The position numbers and the translations under genes are program-made. Below, one piece after another: positions 1 through 7,068 of a stretch of 9,165 nt of DNA. Each line of letters starts with the position of its first letter. Position 1 is the first letter of the stretch. The notes beneath the pieces are model-generated. The model had not been told where the DNA came from, searched no databases, and was given only the letters and a program-made list of their open reading frames with translations. Source of the stretch: Pasteurellaceae bacterium (GTDB lineage: Bacteria > Pseudomonadota > Gammaproteobacteria > Enterobacterales > Pasteurellaceae); NCBI GenBank assembly GCA_900756875.1, contig CAAELW010000019.1, positions 1 through 9,165 of the forward strand, given 5' to 3'.

Positions 1-1840
1 AGAAGAATTAATCGCAAAAGCAAAAGCTGATCACATACGCGATTTTGCAGGTTTTAATATCAGTTTTGATAATTATCACTCTACTCACAGTGAAGAAAAC
101 AAACAACTCACCGCTGAGATTTACAATAAATTAAAAGCAAAAGGTTTCATTAAAACGAAAGTGATTTCTCAGTTATTCGATCCTGAAAAGAATATGTTCT
201 TACCAGATCGTTTCGTCAAAGGGACTTGTCCAAAATGTAAAGCAGAAGATCAATATGGCGATAACTGTGAAGTTTGTGCTTCTACTTATAGCCCGATGGA
301 TTTAATTAATCCTCGTTCTGTTGTATCAGGTGCGACACCAATCATCAAAGAATCTGAACATTTCTTCTTTGACTTACCTGCTTTTGAAGGCATGTTAAAA
401 GAATGGACTCGCTCTGGCTCACTTCAACCTGAAATTGCAAATAAAATGCAAGAATGGTTTGAAAGCGGTTTACAACAATGGGATATCTCTCGTGATGCAC
501 CTTATTTTGGTTTTGAAATTCCGGGTGCAAAAGATAAATTCTTCTATGTTTGGTTAGATGCCCCAATCGGCTACATGGCTTCTTTCAAAAATCTCTGCGA
601 TCGTGAAGGCATTGATTTTAATGAATTCTGGGGAGAAAACAGCGATGCAGAACTTTATCACTTTATCGGTAAAGATATCGTGTATTTCCACAGTCTGTTC
701 TGGCCAGCAATGCTAGAAGGTAGCGAATACCGCAAACCAACCAACGTGTTTGCTCACGGTTATGTCACCGTAGATGGCGCCAAAATGTCAAAATCACGTG
801 GTACATTTATTCAAGCTAGCACCTATTTAAATCACATTGATCCAGAATGTTTACGTTATTACTATGCGGCTAAATTAAACGATCGCATCGAAGATCTTGA
901 TTTCAACTTGGAAGACTTCGTTCAACGAGTCAATACGGATATCGTTAATAAACTAGTCAATTTAGCTTCTCGTAATGCTGGCTTTATCACAAAACGTTTT
1001 GAAGGCAAATTAGCCGATAAATTAGAAGACGAAGCGCTTTTTGCTGAATTTACTGCACAAACTGAACAAATCGCTGCTTATTATGAAAGCCGCGAATACA
1101 ACAAAGCGATTCGTGAAATCATGGCATTAACTGATAAAGCCAATAAATATATTGATGAAAAAGCCCCTTGGGTCATTGCGAAAGAAGAAGGCAAAGATGC
1201 TGAATTACAAGCGGTTTGCTCAATGGGTATCGAGCTTTTCCGTGTATTGATGTCTTACTTAAAACCGGTTCTTCCAAAACTGGCTGAACGTGCAGAAGCG
1301 TTCTTACAAACAGAACTAACTTGGAATAATATTGCACACCCTTTATTAGGTCATCAACTTACTCCATTTAAAGCCCTTTTCTCGCGCTTAGAGAAAAAAC
1401 AAATTGATGCTGTTGTAGAAGAAACTAAAGCTCTTTTTGCTGAAGCAAACAAAGCGACAGAAAAAACAGCGGCAAAAGCGACCGCACTTTCAAATGTCGA
1501 ACCAATTGCTGACACCATTAGCATTGACGATTTTGCTAAAATCGATATGCGTGTGGCAAAAGTACTGAAATGCGAAGCTGTGCCAGAATCTAATAAACTC
1601 TTACGTTTTGAATTAGACTTAGGCGATCATACTCGTCAAGTGTTCTCTGGCATTAAAGCAGCTTACAACAAACCTGAAGAATTAGAAGGTCGCTTTGTTA
1701 TTGTGGTTGCAAATCTTGCACCGCGTAAAATGAAATTCGGCGTATCAGAAGGGATGATTCTTTCTGCTGGTACTGGCGGAAGTGATTTATTCTTACTTTC
1801 AGCTGATAGCGGTGTCACTGCGGGTATGCAAGTAAAATAA
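1..1840 (+). CDS. metG: Methionyl-tRNA synthetase, 5' end missing
   Basis: Charges tRNA-Met with methionine in the cytoplasm (class Ia synthetase). The reading frame is open from the left edge, with the first full codon at 2, and gives 612 residues. The family is near 677 residues in E. coli, so roughly 70 N-terminal residues, including the HIGH-type ATP motif, lie outside the window. Visible parts in order: the connective-peptide zinc knuckle with two CxxC pairs (227-238 and 266-277), the KMSKS signature at 782-796, the anticodon-binding helical region, an Ala/Lys-rich linker (about 1440-1500), and the C-terminal OB-fold tRNA-binding domain that makes the enzyme a dimer (about 1510-1840, with motif [15 protein letters not shown]). 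The linker carries an uptake signal read as Thr-Ala-Leu. The frame is intact with no shifts. A terminator follows 10 bases after the stop. Confidence 0.97.
   Translation, partial: EELIAKAKADHIRDFAGFNISFDNYHSTHSEENKQLTAEIYNKLKAKGFIKTKVISQLFDPEKNMFLPDRFVKGTCPKCKAEDQYGDNCEVCASTYSPMDLINPRSVVSGATPIIKESEHFFFDLPAFEGMLKEWTRSGSLQPEIANKMQEWFESGLQQWDISRDAPYFGFEIPGAKDKFFYVWLDAPIGYMASFKNLCDREGIDFNEFWGENSDAELYHFIGKDIVYFHSLFWPAMLEGSEYRKPTNVFAHGYVTVDGAKMSKSRGTFIQASTYLNHIDPECLRYYYAAKLNDRIEDLDFNLEDFVQRVNTDIVNKLVNLASRNAGFITKRFEGKLADKLEDEALFAEFTAQTEQIAAYYESREYNKAIREIMALTDKANKYIDEKAPWVIAKEEGKDAELQAVCSMGIELFRVLMSYLKPVLPKLAERAEAFLQTELTWNNIAHPLLGHQLTPFKALFSRLEKKQIDAVVEETKALFAEANKATEKTAAKATALSNVEPIADTISIDDFAKIDMRVAKVLKCEAVPESNKLLRFELDLGDHTRQVFSGIKAAYNKPEELEGRFVIVVANLAPRKMKFGVSEGMILSAGTGGSDLFLLSADSGVTAGMQVK
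1481..1489 (-). repeat. DNA uptake signal core inside metG
   Basis: Perfect ACCGCACTT on +, so AAGTGCGGT on -. It is in frame as Thr-Ala-Leu in the linker between the anticodon domain and the C-terminal OB-fold of MetG. In Haemophilus this 9-mer is the core recognised during natural DNA uptake. Confidence 0.93.
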
Positions 1841-1850
1841 TTTACTATTT

Positions 1851-1873
1851 AGGCGACTTCAGTCGCCTTTTTT
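1851..1873 (+). terminator. Intrinsic terminator of metG
   Basis: A 7-bp stem, AGGCGAC (1851-1857) with GTCGCCT (1862-1868), closes a TTCA tetraloop and runs into six T (1868-1873). It lies 10 bases after the metG stop and in front of the tehB promoter, so it should separate the two same-direction genes. Confidence 0.9.
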
Positions 1874-1874
1874 A

Positions 1875-1903
1875 TTGCCAAACGAAATTAAATACCCTAC
1901 CAT
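1875..1903 (+). promoter_or_regulatory. Candidate sigma-70 promoter of tehB
   Basis: TTGCCA (1875-1880, 5 of 6 to consensus) is followed at a 17-bp spacing by TACCAT (1898-1903, 4 of 6). It sits just after the metG terminator and about 40 bases before the tehB start. This is judged by eye only; a start site has not been shown. Confidence 0.45.
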
Positions 1904-1944
1904 ATCAATCAGCTATTTATCACGCAAATTAAAAGGAATTCATT

Positions 1945-2817
1945 ATGACAAACGAACTTATCTGCTATAAACAAATGCCGGTTTGGACAAAAGATAAATT
2001 ACCTAAAATGTTCCAAGAAAAACACAATACTAAAGTGGGGACTTGGGGCAAGCTTACGGTGTTGAAAGGTAAGCTTAAGTTTTATGAGCTAACTGAAAAT
2101 GGCGATGTCATTGCTGAGCATATTTTCACGCCGGAAAGTAACATTCCATTTGTCGAGCCACAAGCCTGGCACCGAGTTGAAGCCCTTTCTGATGACTTAG
2201 AATGTACACTTGGTTTCTATTGCAAAAAAGAAGACTACTTCAGCAAAAAATACAATATGACCGCAACGCATGGTGATGTGGTTGATGCAGCTAAAATTAT
2301 CAAACCTTGTAAAGTGCTAGATTTGGGCTGTGGACAAGGTCGTAACTCCCTTTATTTAAGTTTAAAAGGTTATGATGTAACCTCTTGGGATCACAACGAA
2401 AATAGCATCGCCTTCTTGAACGAAACTAAAGACAAAGAAAACTTGAATATTAAGACCGCTGTTTATGATATTAACACCGCCAATATTCAAGAAAACTACG
2501 ACTTTATTTTATCTACTGTGGTATTTATGTTCTTAAACCGTGAACGAATTCCAGCCATTATTAAGAATATGCAAGAACATACCAACCCAGGTGGTTATAA
2601 CTTAATTGTCGCAGCTATGTCCACGCCTGAAGTCCCTTGTCCATTAGCGTTCTCATTTACATTCTCTGAAGGTGAATTAAAAGAATACTACAAAGATTGG
2701 GAATTCTTAGAATACAACGAAAATATGGGCGAGTTACATAAAACTGATGAAAACGGTAATCGCATTAAATTAAAATTTGCGACAATGCTAGCAAGAAAAA
2801 ATAATTCACTAATTTAG
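1945..2817 (+). CDS. tehB: Tellurite-resistance SAM methyltransferase TehB, two-domain form
   Basis: Predicted cytoplasmic S-adenosylmethionine-dependent methyltransferase that detoxifies tellurite. In H. influenzae it is also linked to oxidative-stress defence, haem use and virulence (family knowledge). The protein is 290 residues. Residues 1-95 form a cupin-like N-terminal domain (motif HNTKVGTWGKL at 27-37) that the shorter E. coli TehB lacks. Residues 96-286 are the Rossmann methyltransferase, with motif I VLDLGCGQGRNS at 124-135. The ATG is supported by AAGGA seven bases upstream (1933-1937). The C-terminus ends in a short Asn-Asn-Ser-Leu-Ile tail, a few residues beyond what I recall for H. 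influenzae. The partner membrane gene tehA, paired with it in E. coli, is not next to it here. It is probably monocistronic, with a terminator on each side. Confidence 0.94.
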   Translation: MTNELICYKQMPVWTKDKLPKMFQEKHNTKVGTWGKLTVLKGKLKFYELTENGDVIAEHIFTPESNIPFVEPQAWHRVEALSDDLECTLGFYCKKEDYFSKKYNMTATHGDVVDAAKIIKPCKVLDLGCGQGRNSLYLSLKGYDVTSWDHNENSIAFLNETKDKENLNIKTAVYDINTANIQENYDFILSTVVFMFLNRERIPAIIKNMQEHTNPGGYNLIVAAMSTPEVPCPLAFSFTFSEGELKEYYKDWEFLEYNENMGELHKTDENGNRIKLKFATMLARKNNSLI

Positions 2818-2828
2818 AAAAGAAAATG

Positions 2829-2837
2829 ACCGCACTT
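2829..2837 (-). repeat. DNA uptake signal core, left arm of tehB/dapD hairpin
   Basis: Perfect ACCGCACTT on +, paired with the inverted copy at 2847-2855. Confidence 0.95.
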
Positions 2838-2846
2838 TGTCATATA

Positions 2847-2855
2847 AAGTGCGGT
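2847..2855 (+). repeat. DNA uptake signal core, right arm of tehB/dapD hairpin
   Basis: Perfect AAGTGCGGT on +, followed by TCATTTTTT, which matches the AT-rich flank of the extended Haemophilus signal. Confidence 0.95.
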
Positions 2856-2875
2856 CATTTTTTATGGTATTTTAA

Positions 2876-3703
2876 TTACTCTTCAATAGAGCGTAATAAT
2901 TCGTTAATACCTACTTTACCTAAAGTTTTTGCATCAACTTTTTTCACGATCACTGCACAGTATAAGCTGTATTTACCACATTTTGATGGAAGGCTACCAG
3001 AAACCACTACAGAACCAGCAGGAACGCGGCCATAGAATACTTCACCTGTTTCACGATCGTAAATCTTTGTTGATTGACCAATGAATACGCCCATAGAGAT
3101 CACACAACCATCTTCCACAATCACGCCTTCAACGACTTCAGAACGTGCACCGATGAAACAGTTATCACCGATAATAGTTGGGTTTGCTTGTAATGGCTCT
3201 AATACACCACCGATGCCTACACCACCAGATAAGTGTACGTTTTTACCAATTTGTGCACATGAACCAACAGTTGCCCATGTATCAACCATGGTACCTTCAC
3301 CTACATATGCACCGATATTTACATAAGATGGCATTAATACACAGTTTTTAGAAATGTATGCGCCTTTACGTACTGTTGCAGAAGGTACAACACGGAAACC
3401 TTCTTGAGCAAAACGCTCTTCTGTATAGTCAGCAAACTTCAATGCCACTTTGTCGTAGTATTTAGTTTCAGCGCCATCAATGATTTGGTTATCATTGATA
3501 CGGAAAGATAATAATACTGCTTTTTTCAACCATTGGTGAGTAACCCATTCACCATCAATTTTTTCTGCAACACGGTATTTACCGCTATCTAATCCTTCGA
3601 TCACTTCTTCGATTGCTGCACGAGTTTGTGCATCAACTGTTTTAGGGGTAATTTCCGCACGTTTTTCAAATGCAGCTTCAATAATTTGTTGTAAATTTGA
3701 CAT
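2876..3703 (-). CDS. dapD: Tetrahydrodipicolinate N-succinyltransferase
   Basis: Transfers succinyl from succinyl-CoA to tetrahydrodipicolinate in the succinylase branch of diaminopimelate/lysine synthesis, supplying peptidoglycan cross-links (cytoplasmic trimer). The start is at 3703, giving 275 residues, the normal family length, with AGGAAG (3708-3713) in front. The frame is open for 39 more codons upstream, but that stretch crosses the promoter, an uptake signal and the pcp terminator and is not coding. An N-terminal helical domain (1-105) is followed by hexapeptide repeats of the left-handed beta-helix (about 108-235, e.g. [15 protein letters not shown] and [10 protein letters not shown]). 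Asp141 and Glu189 fall where the catalytic pair is placed in the family. The gene is in the same direction as pcp but separated from it by a terminator, and its 3' end converges on tehB. Confidence 0.97.
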   Translation of the reverse strand: MSNLQQIIEAAFEKRAEITPKTVDAQTRAAIEEVIEGLDSGKYRVAEKIDGEWVTHQWLKKAVLLSFRINDNQIIDGAETKYYDKVALKFADYTEERFAQEGFRVVPSATVRKGAYISKNCVLMPSYVNIGAYVGEGTMVDTWATVGSCAQIGKNVHLSGGVGIGGVLEPLQANPTIIGDNCFIGARSEVVEGVIVEDGCVISMGVFIGQSTKIYDRETGEVFYGRVPAGSVVVSGSLPSKCGKYSLYCAVIVKKVDAKTLGKVGINELLRSIEE

Positions 3704-3707
3704 ATTG

Positions 3708-3713
3708 CTTCCT
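3708..3713 (-). promoter_or_regulatory. Ribosome binding site that sets the dapD start
   Basis: AGGAAG on -, four bases before the ATG at 3703. It fixes the 275-residue start in preference to the longer open frame reaching 3820. Confidence 0.75.
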
Positions 3714-3745
3714 ATTGTCGGTGTGAAATAACGGTTGATAGTTTT

Positions 3746-3751
3746 ATCATA
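3746..3751 (-). promoter_or_regulatory. Candidate -10 element of dapD
   Basis: TATGAT on - (5 of 6 to TATAAT), about 42 bases before the dapD start. The only -35-like hexamer I can place is TTGTTT, with a long 19-bp spacer that touches the uptake signal at 3776-3784, so the promoter call is weak. Confidence 0.3.
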
Positions 3752-3775
3752 TTTTTGACTTTCAAGCAAAAAACA

Positions 3776-3784
3776 ACCGCACTT
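3776..3784 (-). repeat. Solitary uptake signal upstream of dapD
   Basis: Perfect AAGTGCGGT on -, followed on that strand by TGTTTTTTGC, a good AT-rich extended flank. It is unpaired and lies between the pcp terminator and the putative dapD promoter. Confidence 0.93.
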
Positions 3785-3802
3785 TCTTTTGATTTTAAGC
3801 AT

Positions 3803-3833
3803 AAAAAAAAGCGAACCCAATGGCTCGCTTTTT
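3803..3833 (-). terminator. Intrinsic terminator of the yecM-lipoprotein-pcp unit
   Basis: Read on -, GCGAGCC pairs with GGTTCGC (one G-U pair) around an ATTG loop, followed by eight T (complement of A 3803-3810). It starts about 20 bases after the pcp stop. A-runs on the other side could give weak activity on + as well. It separates pcp from dapD, which continues in the same direction. Confidence 0.85.
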
Positions 3834-3850
3834 TCTAGTTCTTGTTTAAA

Positions 3851-4315
3851 TTAGTTGATAACAGAAACATTTAATGATGAACCACCAACGATTCTCACAC
3901 GGCGACCTGCTTTGAAGCTAGGATCCGCTTTTTGAACCACAACGATCTCTTCTCTATTATCTTTTCTGATAACAAGCTCTGCACCATTAACTTGGCTCAT
4001 TTTCTCTTCAATTTTGCTACCTGCAATGGCACCACCAATTGCACCAATAACACCTGCAATGGCTTGTCCTGTACCGCCACCTATTGCACTACCAGCGATA
4101 CCACCTAAAGCACCACCACCAACTGAACCAATTACACCATTGTTATCAGCTTGGATTTTAACAGGGCGAACAGATACGATTGTACCATAACTAATTGAAC
4201 GCGCTTCTTTTGCTTGATCTGCAGAGTATACATCACCACTAAAAACATCGGTGTTTGCACAACCCGTTAAACCAACAGACATCATAAGTGCTAATGCTAC
4301 TGTTACTTTTTTCAT
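3851..4315 (-). CDS. pcp: Glycine-zipper outer-membrane lipoprotein (Pcp/SlyB family)
   Basis: Predicted outer-membrane lipoprotein, the homologue of the H. influenzae 15-kDa PCP lipoprotein and enterobacterial SlyB; the family is tied to envelope integrity. The protein is 154 residues, as I recall for H. influenzae. It has a type II signal peptide with lipobox Leu-Thr-Gly-Cys and lipidated Cys19; Ala at mature position 2 rather than Asp predicts outer-membrane sorting. Residues 60-100 form a glycine zipper (GGGALGGIAGSAIGGGTG then GAIGGAIAG), the 17-kDa-antigen type membrane-inserting segment. The C-terminal half is a beta-rich soluble domain (motif GRRVRIVGG). AAGG (4324-4327) lies eight bases before the ATG. 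It is the third gene after yecM and the small lipoprotein gene, 23 bases downstream of the latter with no promoter evident between them. Confidence 0.93.
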   Translation of the reverse strand: MKKVTVALALMMSVGLTGCANTDVFSGDVYSADQAKEARSISYGTIVSVRPVKIQADNNGVIGSVGGGALGGIAGSAIGGGTGQAIAGVIGAIGGAIAGSKIEEKMSQVNGAELVIRKDNREEIVVVQKADPSFKAGRRVRIVGGSSLNVSVIN

Positions 4316-4338
4316 AAAACTAACCTTCTAAAAATGAA

Positions 4339-4638
4339 TTAGATTGGGTTTCTTGGAGACCAAGTAGAAACGTTTTTCACGCCTTGACCGTTGTCAGATA
4401 CTTTCACACAAGCACCAGTTACTAAAGTTGAATCGTATTTGTGAACGATAACTTCTGTTTCACCTTCTTGTTTGTATGAGCAGTCGTTTTTACGAACGGT
4501 TAATTTTACATCATCACCTTGTAATTCGGTGAAGATAACTTGACCTTTATAAGCGCTTTCATCTTTTTGTGATTGAGATGAACAAGCTGATAAACCTAAA
4601 CTTAATAAGACAGTTAATGCTAAGGTAATTTTTTTCAT
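4339..4638 (-). CDS. Small lipoprotein of unknown function
   Basis: I do not recognise a named family. The 99-residue product has a clear type II signal peptide (MKK, hydrophobic 4-16, lipobox Leu-Ser-Ala-Cys with Cys19), then a Ser/Gln-rich linker (20-30) and a compact domain of about 65 residues with alternating beta-like segments. Two further cysteines, Cys53 and Cys77, could form a disulfide in the periplasm. Ser at mature position 2 predicts outer-membrane sorting. Its signal peptide resembles that of the neighbouring pcp product. The start lies four bases after the yecM stop, and its ribosome binding site GAGG (4648-4651) lies inside the last yecM codons, so translation is probably coupled. 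Gene status is well supported by signal, spacing and ribosome site; function is unknown. Confidence 0.88.
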   Translation of the reverse strand: MKKITLALTVLLSLGLSACSSQSQKDESAYKGQVIFTELQGDDVKLTVRKNDCSYKQEGETEVIVHKYDSTLVTGACVKVSDNGQGVKNVSTWSPRNPI

Positions 4639-4642
4639 TACA

Positions 4643-5212
4643 CTAAACCTCGAGTATTTTCTTTATTGTATAAGGATGAACCTTTATGCAAACGTGATTT
4701 TCTGTTTTATCAACAAAACTCACTGCAATTGATGGATTGGGCAATTGCTCCCCTTCCACCTTAGGTTCGCTCACCTTCATGGTTAATTGAGTTAGTTCCT
4801 TCCATAAAAATGTATTGCAAATTCGATTAACCCAATCCTCAACAGATTCATGAGATAAAAACGGCATTACAATTTCAATATGTTCCCAAGTTTCTTGGGG
4901 ATATTGTTTATTTTTAGGAAACGGTAATTCAATAACATCGACAGGCTGACCAATGAAATCAACTGGCTCATCTAATTCAATCAAATAGATAGGACGCCCA
5001 TTGACGATATTATCGCTTAAAATTCTACCGCACTTTAATAACTCTGTCAGCCAATTTTTTGCTTTTTCTTCACTATTTGCTCTTAAAGCTAAATGATCAA
5101 TTTGGAAATCATTCAAATTCACTTTCATAACGGCAGCTAATTGCTGAATTTTTTCCTGAAATAAAGGCAATTCTTGATAAAGTGCGGTCGATTTTTCCAT
5201 TAAATTTGACAT
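4643..5212 (-). CDS. yecM: YecM family protein (vicinal-oxygen-chelate fold)
   Basis: The 189-residue product matches E. coli YecM in length and in sequence as I remember it. The family has a vicinal-oxygen-chelate (glyoxalase-like) fold; its substrate and reaction are unknown. Candidate metal ligands visible are His40 (in DHLALR) and His111/Glu113 (in WEHIE). It is probably cytoplasmic. The start at 5212 has AGGAG (5216-5220) only three bases away, rather close; the next Met, residue 5 at 5200, would have a 15-base spacing and is less likely. yecM sits beside argS in E. coli too. Here it diverges from argS and leads an apparent unit with two lipoprotein genes. It carries two uptake signals in opposite orientation, read in frame as Thr9-Ala-Leu and Lys60-Cys-Gly. 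Confidence 0.9.
   Translation of the reverse strand: MSNLMEKSTALYQELPLFQEKIQQLAAVMKVNLNDFQIDHLALRANSEEKAKNWLTELLKCGRILSDNIVNGRPIYLIELDEPVDFIGQPVDVIELPFPKNKQYPQETWEHIEIVMPFLSHESVEDWVNRICNTFLWKELTQLTMKVSEPKVEGEQLPNPSIAVSFVDKTENHVCIKVHPYTIKKILEV
5027..5035 (-). repeat. Uptake signal core inside yecM (first of two)
   Basis: Perfect AAGTGCGGT on -, in frame with yecM as Lys60-Cys61-Gly62. Confidence 0.93.
5180..5188 (+). repeat. Uptake signal core inside yecM (second of two)
   Basis: Perfect AAGTGCGGT on +, followed by CGATTTTTCC, a very good extended flank. On the coding strand of yecM it reads Thr9-Ala10-Leu11. Confidence 0.94.
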
Positions 5213-5229
5213 TTTCTCCTGCTCTTACT

Positions 5230-5257
5230 TTGAGAAATCTATAAACAACGGTATCAT
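5230..5257 (+). promoter_or_regulatory. Candidate promoter of argS
   Basis: TTGAGA (5230-5235, 5 of 6) and TATCAT (5252-5257, 5 of 6) with a 16-bp spacer. The predicted transcript would have a leader of about 37 bases before the GTG at 5301. The -10 overlaps the -10 of the divergent yecM promoter. Confidence 0.5.
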
Positions 5258-5280
5258 AGCCGATTATTTTCATTATTCAA
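5253..5280 (-). promoter_or_regulatory. Candidate promoter of yecM and the lipoprotein genes
   Basis: On -, TTGAAT (5275-5280, 4 of 6) and TATGAT (5253-5258, 5 of 6) with a 16-bp spacer. The predicted leader is about 35 bases. Its -10 lies on five of the same base pairs as the argS -10, so the two promoters could not be occupied together. Confidence 0.45.
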
Positions 5281-5290
5281 TTTCAAGATT

Positions 5291-5296
5291 AGGAAA
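5291..5296 (+). promoter_or_regulatory. Ribosome binding site that sets the GTG start of argS
   Basis: AGGAAA starting 10 bases before the GTG at 5301 (AGGA core to start is six bases). It supports the GTG rather than any later ATG as the start. Confidence 0.75.
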
Positions 5297-5300
5297 AACC

Positions 5301-7034
5301 GTGAATATTCAATCTATTTTATCCGATAAAATTAAACAAGCGATGATTGCCGCTGGTGCAGATGAACAATGTGATGCGCTTATTCGTCAATCTAGTAAAC
5401 CACAATTTGGCGACTACCAAGCAAACGGCATCATGGCTGCTGCTAAAAAACTAGGTTTAAATCCACGTGAATTTGCACAAAAAGTTTTAGATAACGCTGA
5501 TCTTTCTGATGTTGCTGAAAAAACTGAAATTGCTGGTCCAGGTTTTATTAATATTTTCTTAAATCCTACTTGGTTAACGAATAATGTTTCTGCTGCATTA
5601 AAAGATCAAAACCTTGGTGTAAGTGCAAATGAAAAACAAACTATCGTGATTGATTATTCTTCACCAAACGTTGCGAAAGAAATGCACGTAGGTCACTTAC
5701 GTTCTACCATTATCGGTGATGCCGTTGTTCGTACCCTTGAATTTTTAGGTCACAACGTTATTCGTGCGAACCACGTGGGTGACTGGGGTACCCAATTCGG
5801 TATGCTTATTGCTTATCTTGAAAAAATGGAAAATGAACACGCAAGCGAAATGGAACTTCAAGATCTTGAAGCATTCTATCGCGAAGCGAAAAAACATTAT
5901 GATGAAGATGAAGCTTTCGCTGAAAAAGCGCGTAACTATGTAGTGAAATTGCAAGGTGGGGATGAATATTGCCGCACGATGTGGAAAAAATTAGTTGATA
6001 TCACTATGCAACAAAACCAACGAAACTATGATCGCTTAAATGTTACATTAACCGAAAAAGATGTGATGGGTGAAAGCCTTTATAACCCAATGTTACCTGC
6101 TATCGTTGAAGATCTGAAAAAACAAGGTTTAGCCGTTGAAGATGAAGGGGCGTTAGTCGTTTATCTTGATGAATTCAAGAATAAAGAAGGCGAACCGATG
6201 GGCGTTATCGTTCAGAAGAAAGATGGTGGTTTCCTTTATACTACGACTGATATCGCTGCAGCGAAATATCGTTATGAAACCTTAAAAGCAGATCGTGCAT
6301 TAGTGTTCTCTGATACTCGTCAAAGCCAACACATGCAACAAGCTTGGTTAATTACGCGTAAAGCAGGTTATGTACCAGATAGTTTCTCACTTGAACATAA
6401 AAACTTTGGCATGATGTTAGGTAAAGATGGTAAACCATTCAAAACTCGTACTGGCGGTACCGTAAAATTAGCAGATTTATTAGATGAAGCGATTGAGCGT
6501 GCAACTGTATTAATCAACGAGAAAAATACCAATTTATCTGACGATGAAAAAACAGCGGTTATTGAAGCAGTAGGTATTGGTTCGGTGAAATATGCGGATC
6601 TTTCTAAAAACCGCACGACTGACTATGTATTCGATTGGGACAACATGCTCAGCTTTGAAGGTAATACCGCGCCTTATATGCAATATGCTTACACGCGTAT
6701 TCGTTCAATCTTCAATAAAGCAGATGTAAATCCAACCGCACTTGCAGAAGCTAAGATTCAGCTTTCTGATGAAAAAGAACGTGCATTAGCGATAAAATTG
6801 CTTCAATTTGAAGAAGCGGTTCAAACGGTAGGCAAAGAAGGCACACCGCATGTCCTCTGTGCTTATTTATATGAATTGGCAGGTGTGTTCTCCTCATTCT
6901 ATGAACACTGCCCAATCTTAAATGCAGAAGATGAAAACGTAAAATTAAGCCGTTTAAAACTCGCTTCTCTTACAGAGAAAACCTTAAAACAGGGTTTAGA
7001 GTTATTAGGTATTAAGACAATCGAAAAAATGTAA
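5301..7034 (+). CDS. argS: Arginyl-tRNA synthetase
   Basis: Charges tRNA-Arg with arginine in the cytoplasm (class Ia, monomeric; needs tRNA for arginine activation). The 577 residues are the usual length. In order: N-terminal Add1 tRNA D-loop binding domain (1-115), HIGH motif as HVGH (129-132) followed by LRSTIIGD, and the Rossmann core. The family's KMSKS substitute follows (373-383, [11 protein letters not shown]). The DALR anticodon-binding domain (about 456-577) begins [12 protein letters not shown]. The start is GTG at 5301, fixed by AGGA and by the MNIQ N-terminus shared with E. coli. An uptake signal is read as Thr479-Ala-Leu in a variable loop of the anticodon domain. The gene diverges from yecM and converges on smrB, with a hairpin directly at its stop codon. 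Confidence 0.98.
   Translation: MNIQSILSDKIKQAMIAAGADEQCDALIRQSSKPQFGDYQANGIMAAAKKLGLNPREFAQKVLDNADLSDVAEKTEIAGPGFINIFLNPTWLTNNVSAALKDQNLGVSANEKQTIVIDYSSPNVAKEMHVGHLRSTIIGDAVVRTLEFLGHNVIRANHVGDWGTQFGMLIAYLEKMENEHASEMELQDLEAFYREAKKHYDEDEAFAEKARNYVVKLQGGDEYCRTMWKKLVDITMQQNQRNYDRLNVTLTEKDVMGESLYNPMLPAIVEDLKKQGLAVEDEGALVVYLDEFKNKEGEPMGVIVQKKDGGFLYTTTDIAAAKYRYETLKADRALVFSDTRQSQHMQQAWLITRKAGYVPDSFSLEHKNFGMMLGKDGKPFKTRTGGTVKLADLLDEAIERATVLINEKNTNLSDDEKTAVIEAVGIGSVKYADLSKNRTTDYVFDWDNMLSFEGNTAPYMQYAYTRIRSIFNKADVNPTALAEAKIQLSDEKERALAIKLLQFEEAVQTVGKEGTPHVLCAYLYELAGVFSSFYEHCPILNAEDENVKLSRLKLASLTEKTLKQGLELLGIKTIEKM
6735..6743 (-). repeat. Uptake signal core inside argS
   Basis: Perfect ACCGCACTT on +, in frame as Thr479-Ala480-Leu481 of ArgS. 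Confidence 0.93.
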
Positions 7035-7037
7035 AAA

Positions 7038-7046
7038 AAGTGCGGT
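7038..7046 (+). repeat. Uptake signal core, left arm of argS/smrB hairpin
   Basis: Perfect AAGTGCGGT on +, paired with the inverted copy at 7055-7063. This pair is in the opposite order to the tehB/dapD pair: here the + copy is on the left. Confidence 0.95.
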
Positions 7047-7054
7047 CAATTTCG

Positions 7055-7063
7055 ACCGCACTT
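7055..7063 (-). repeat. Uptake signal core, right arm of argS/smrB hairpin
   Basis: Perfect ACCGCACTT on +, the inverted partner of the copy at 7038-7046. Confidence 0.95.
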
Positions 7064-7068
7064 TTTCT

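Larger units (their letters stand above)
2823..2863. terminator. Bidirectional terminator built from two inverted uptake signals
   Basis: ACCGCACTT (2829-2837) and AAGTGCGGT (2847-2855) face each other within a perfect stem of at least 16 bp (2823-2838 with 2846-2861) and a 7-base loop. A-runs flank the left arm and T-runs the right arm, so the transcript has a U-tract in either direction. It sits between the convergent stops of tehB (2817) and dapD (2876), serving both. Confidence 0.9.
7035..7066. terminator. Bidirectional uptake-signal terminator between argS and smrB
   Basis: A perfect 13-bp stem (7035-7047 with 7054-7066) around a 6-base loop. Its arms contain AAGTGCGGT (7038-7046) and ACCGCACTT (7055-7063). 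On + the transcript ends in TTTTTCTTT, on - in seven T. It abuts the argS stop (7034) and ends three bases from the smrB stop (7069), so it should end both convergent transcripts. Confidence 0.92.

Noticed and set aside
345..566. Open frame on - within metG
   Set aside because: It is antisense to conserved catalytic-domain sequence of metG, a shadow frame.
2050..2076. Perfect 8-bp inverted repeat (AAGCTTAC / GTAAGCTT, 11-base loop) inside tehB
   Set aside because: It lies in well-conserved coding sequence for the repeated Lys-Leu stretches of the cupin domain and has no flanking T-run, so it is probably a by-product of codon choice.
2826..3035. Open frame on + opposite the dapD 3' end
   Set aside because: It runs through the terminator hairpin and antisense to dapD, with no ribosome site or recognisable protein features.
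3081..3326. Open frame on + antisense to dapD, rich in Pro/Thr
   Set aside because: It is the mirror of the glycine/valine-rich beta-helix codons of dapD, a typical shadow frame.
3704..3820. A 39-codon in-frame extension upstream of the dapD start
   Set aside because: It begins inside the pcp terminator and crosses an uptake signal and the likely promoter. The 275-residue start has a good ribosome site and the family length.
5745..5954. Open frame on - within argS
   Set aside because: It is antisense to strongly conserved argS sequence, with no start context of its own.
6368..6616. Open frame on - within argS
   Set aside because: It is antisense to the conserved KMSKS-like region of argS, a shadow frame.
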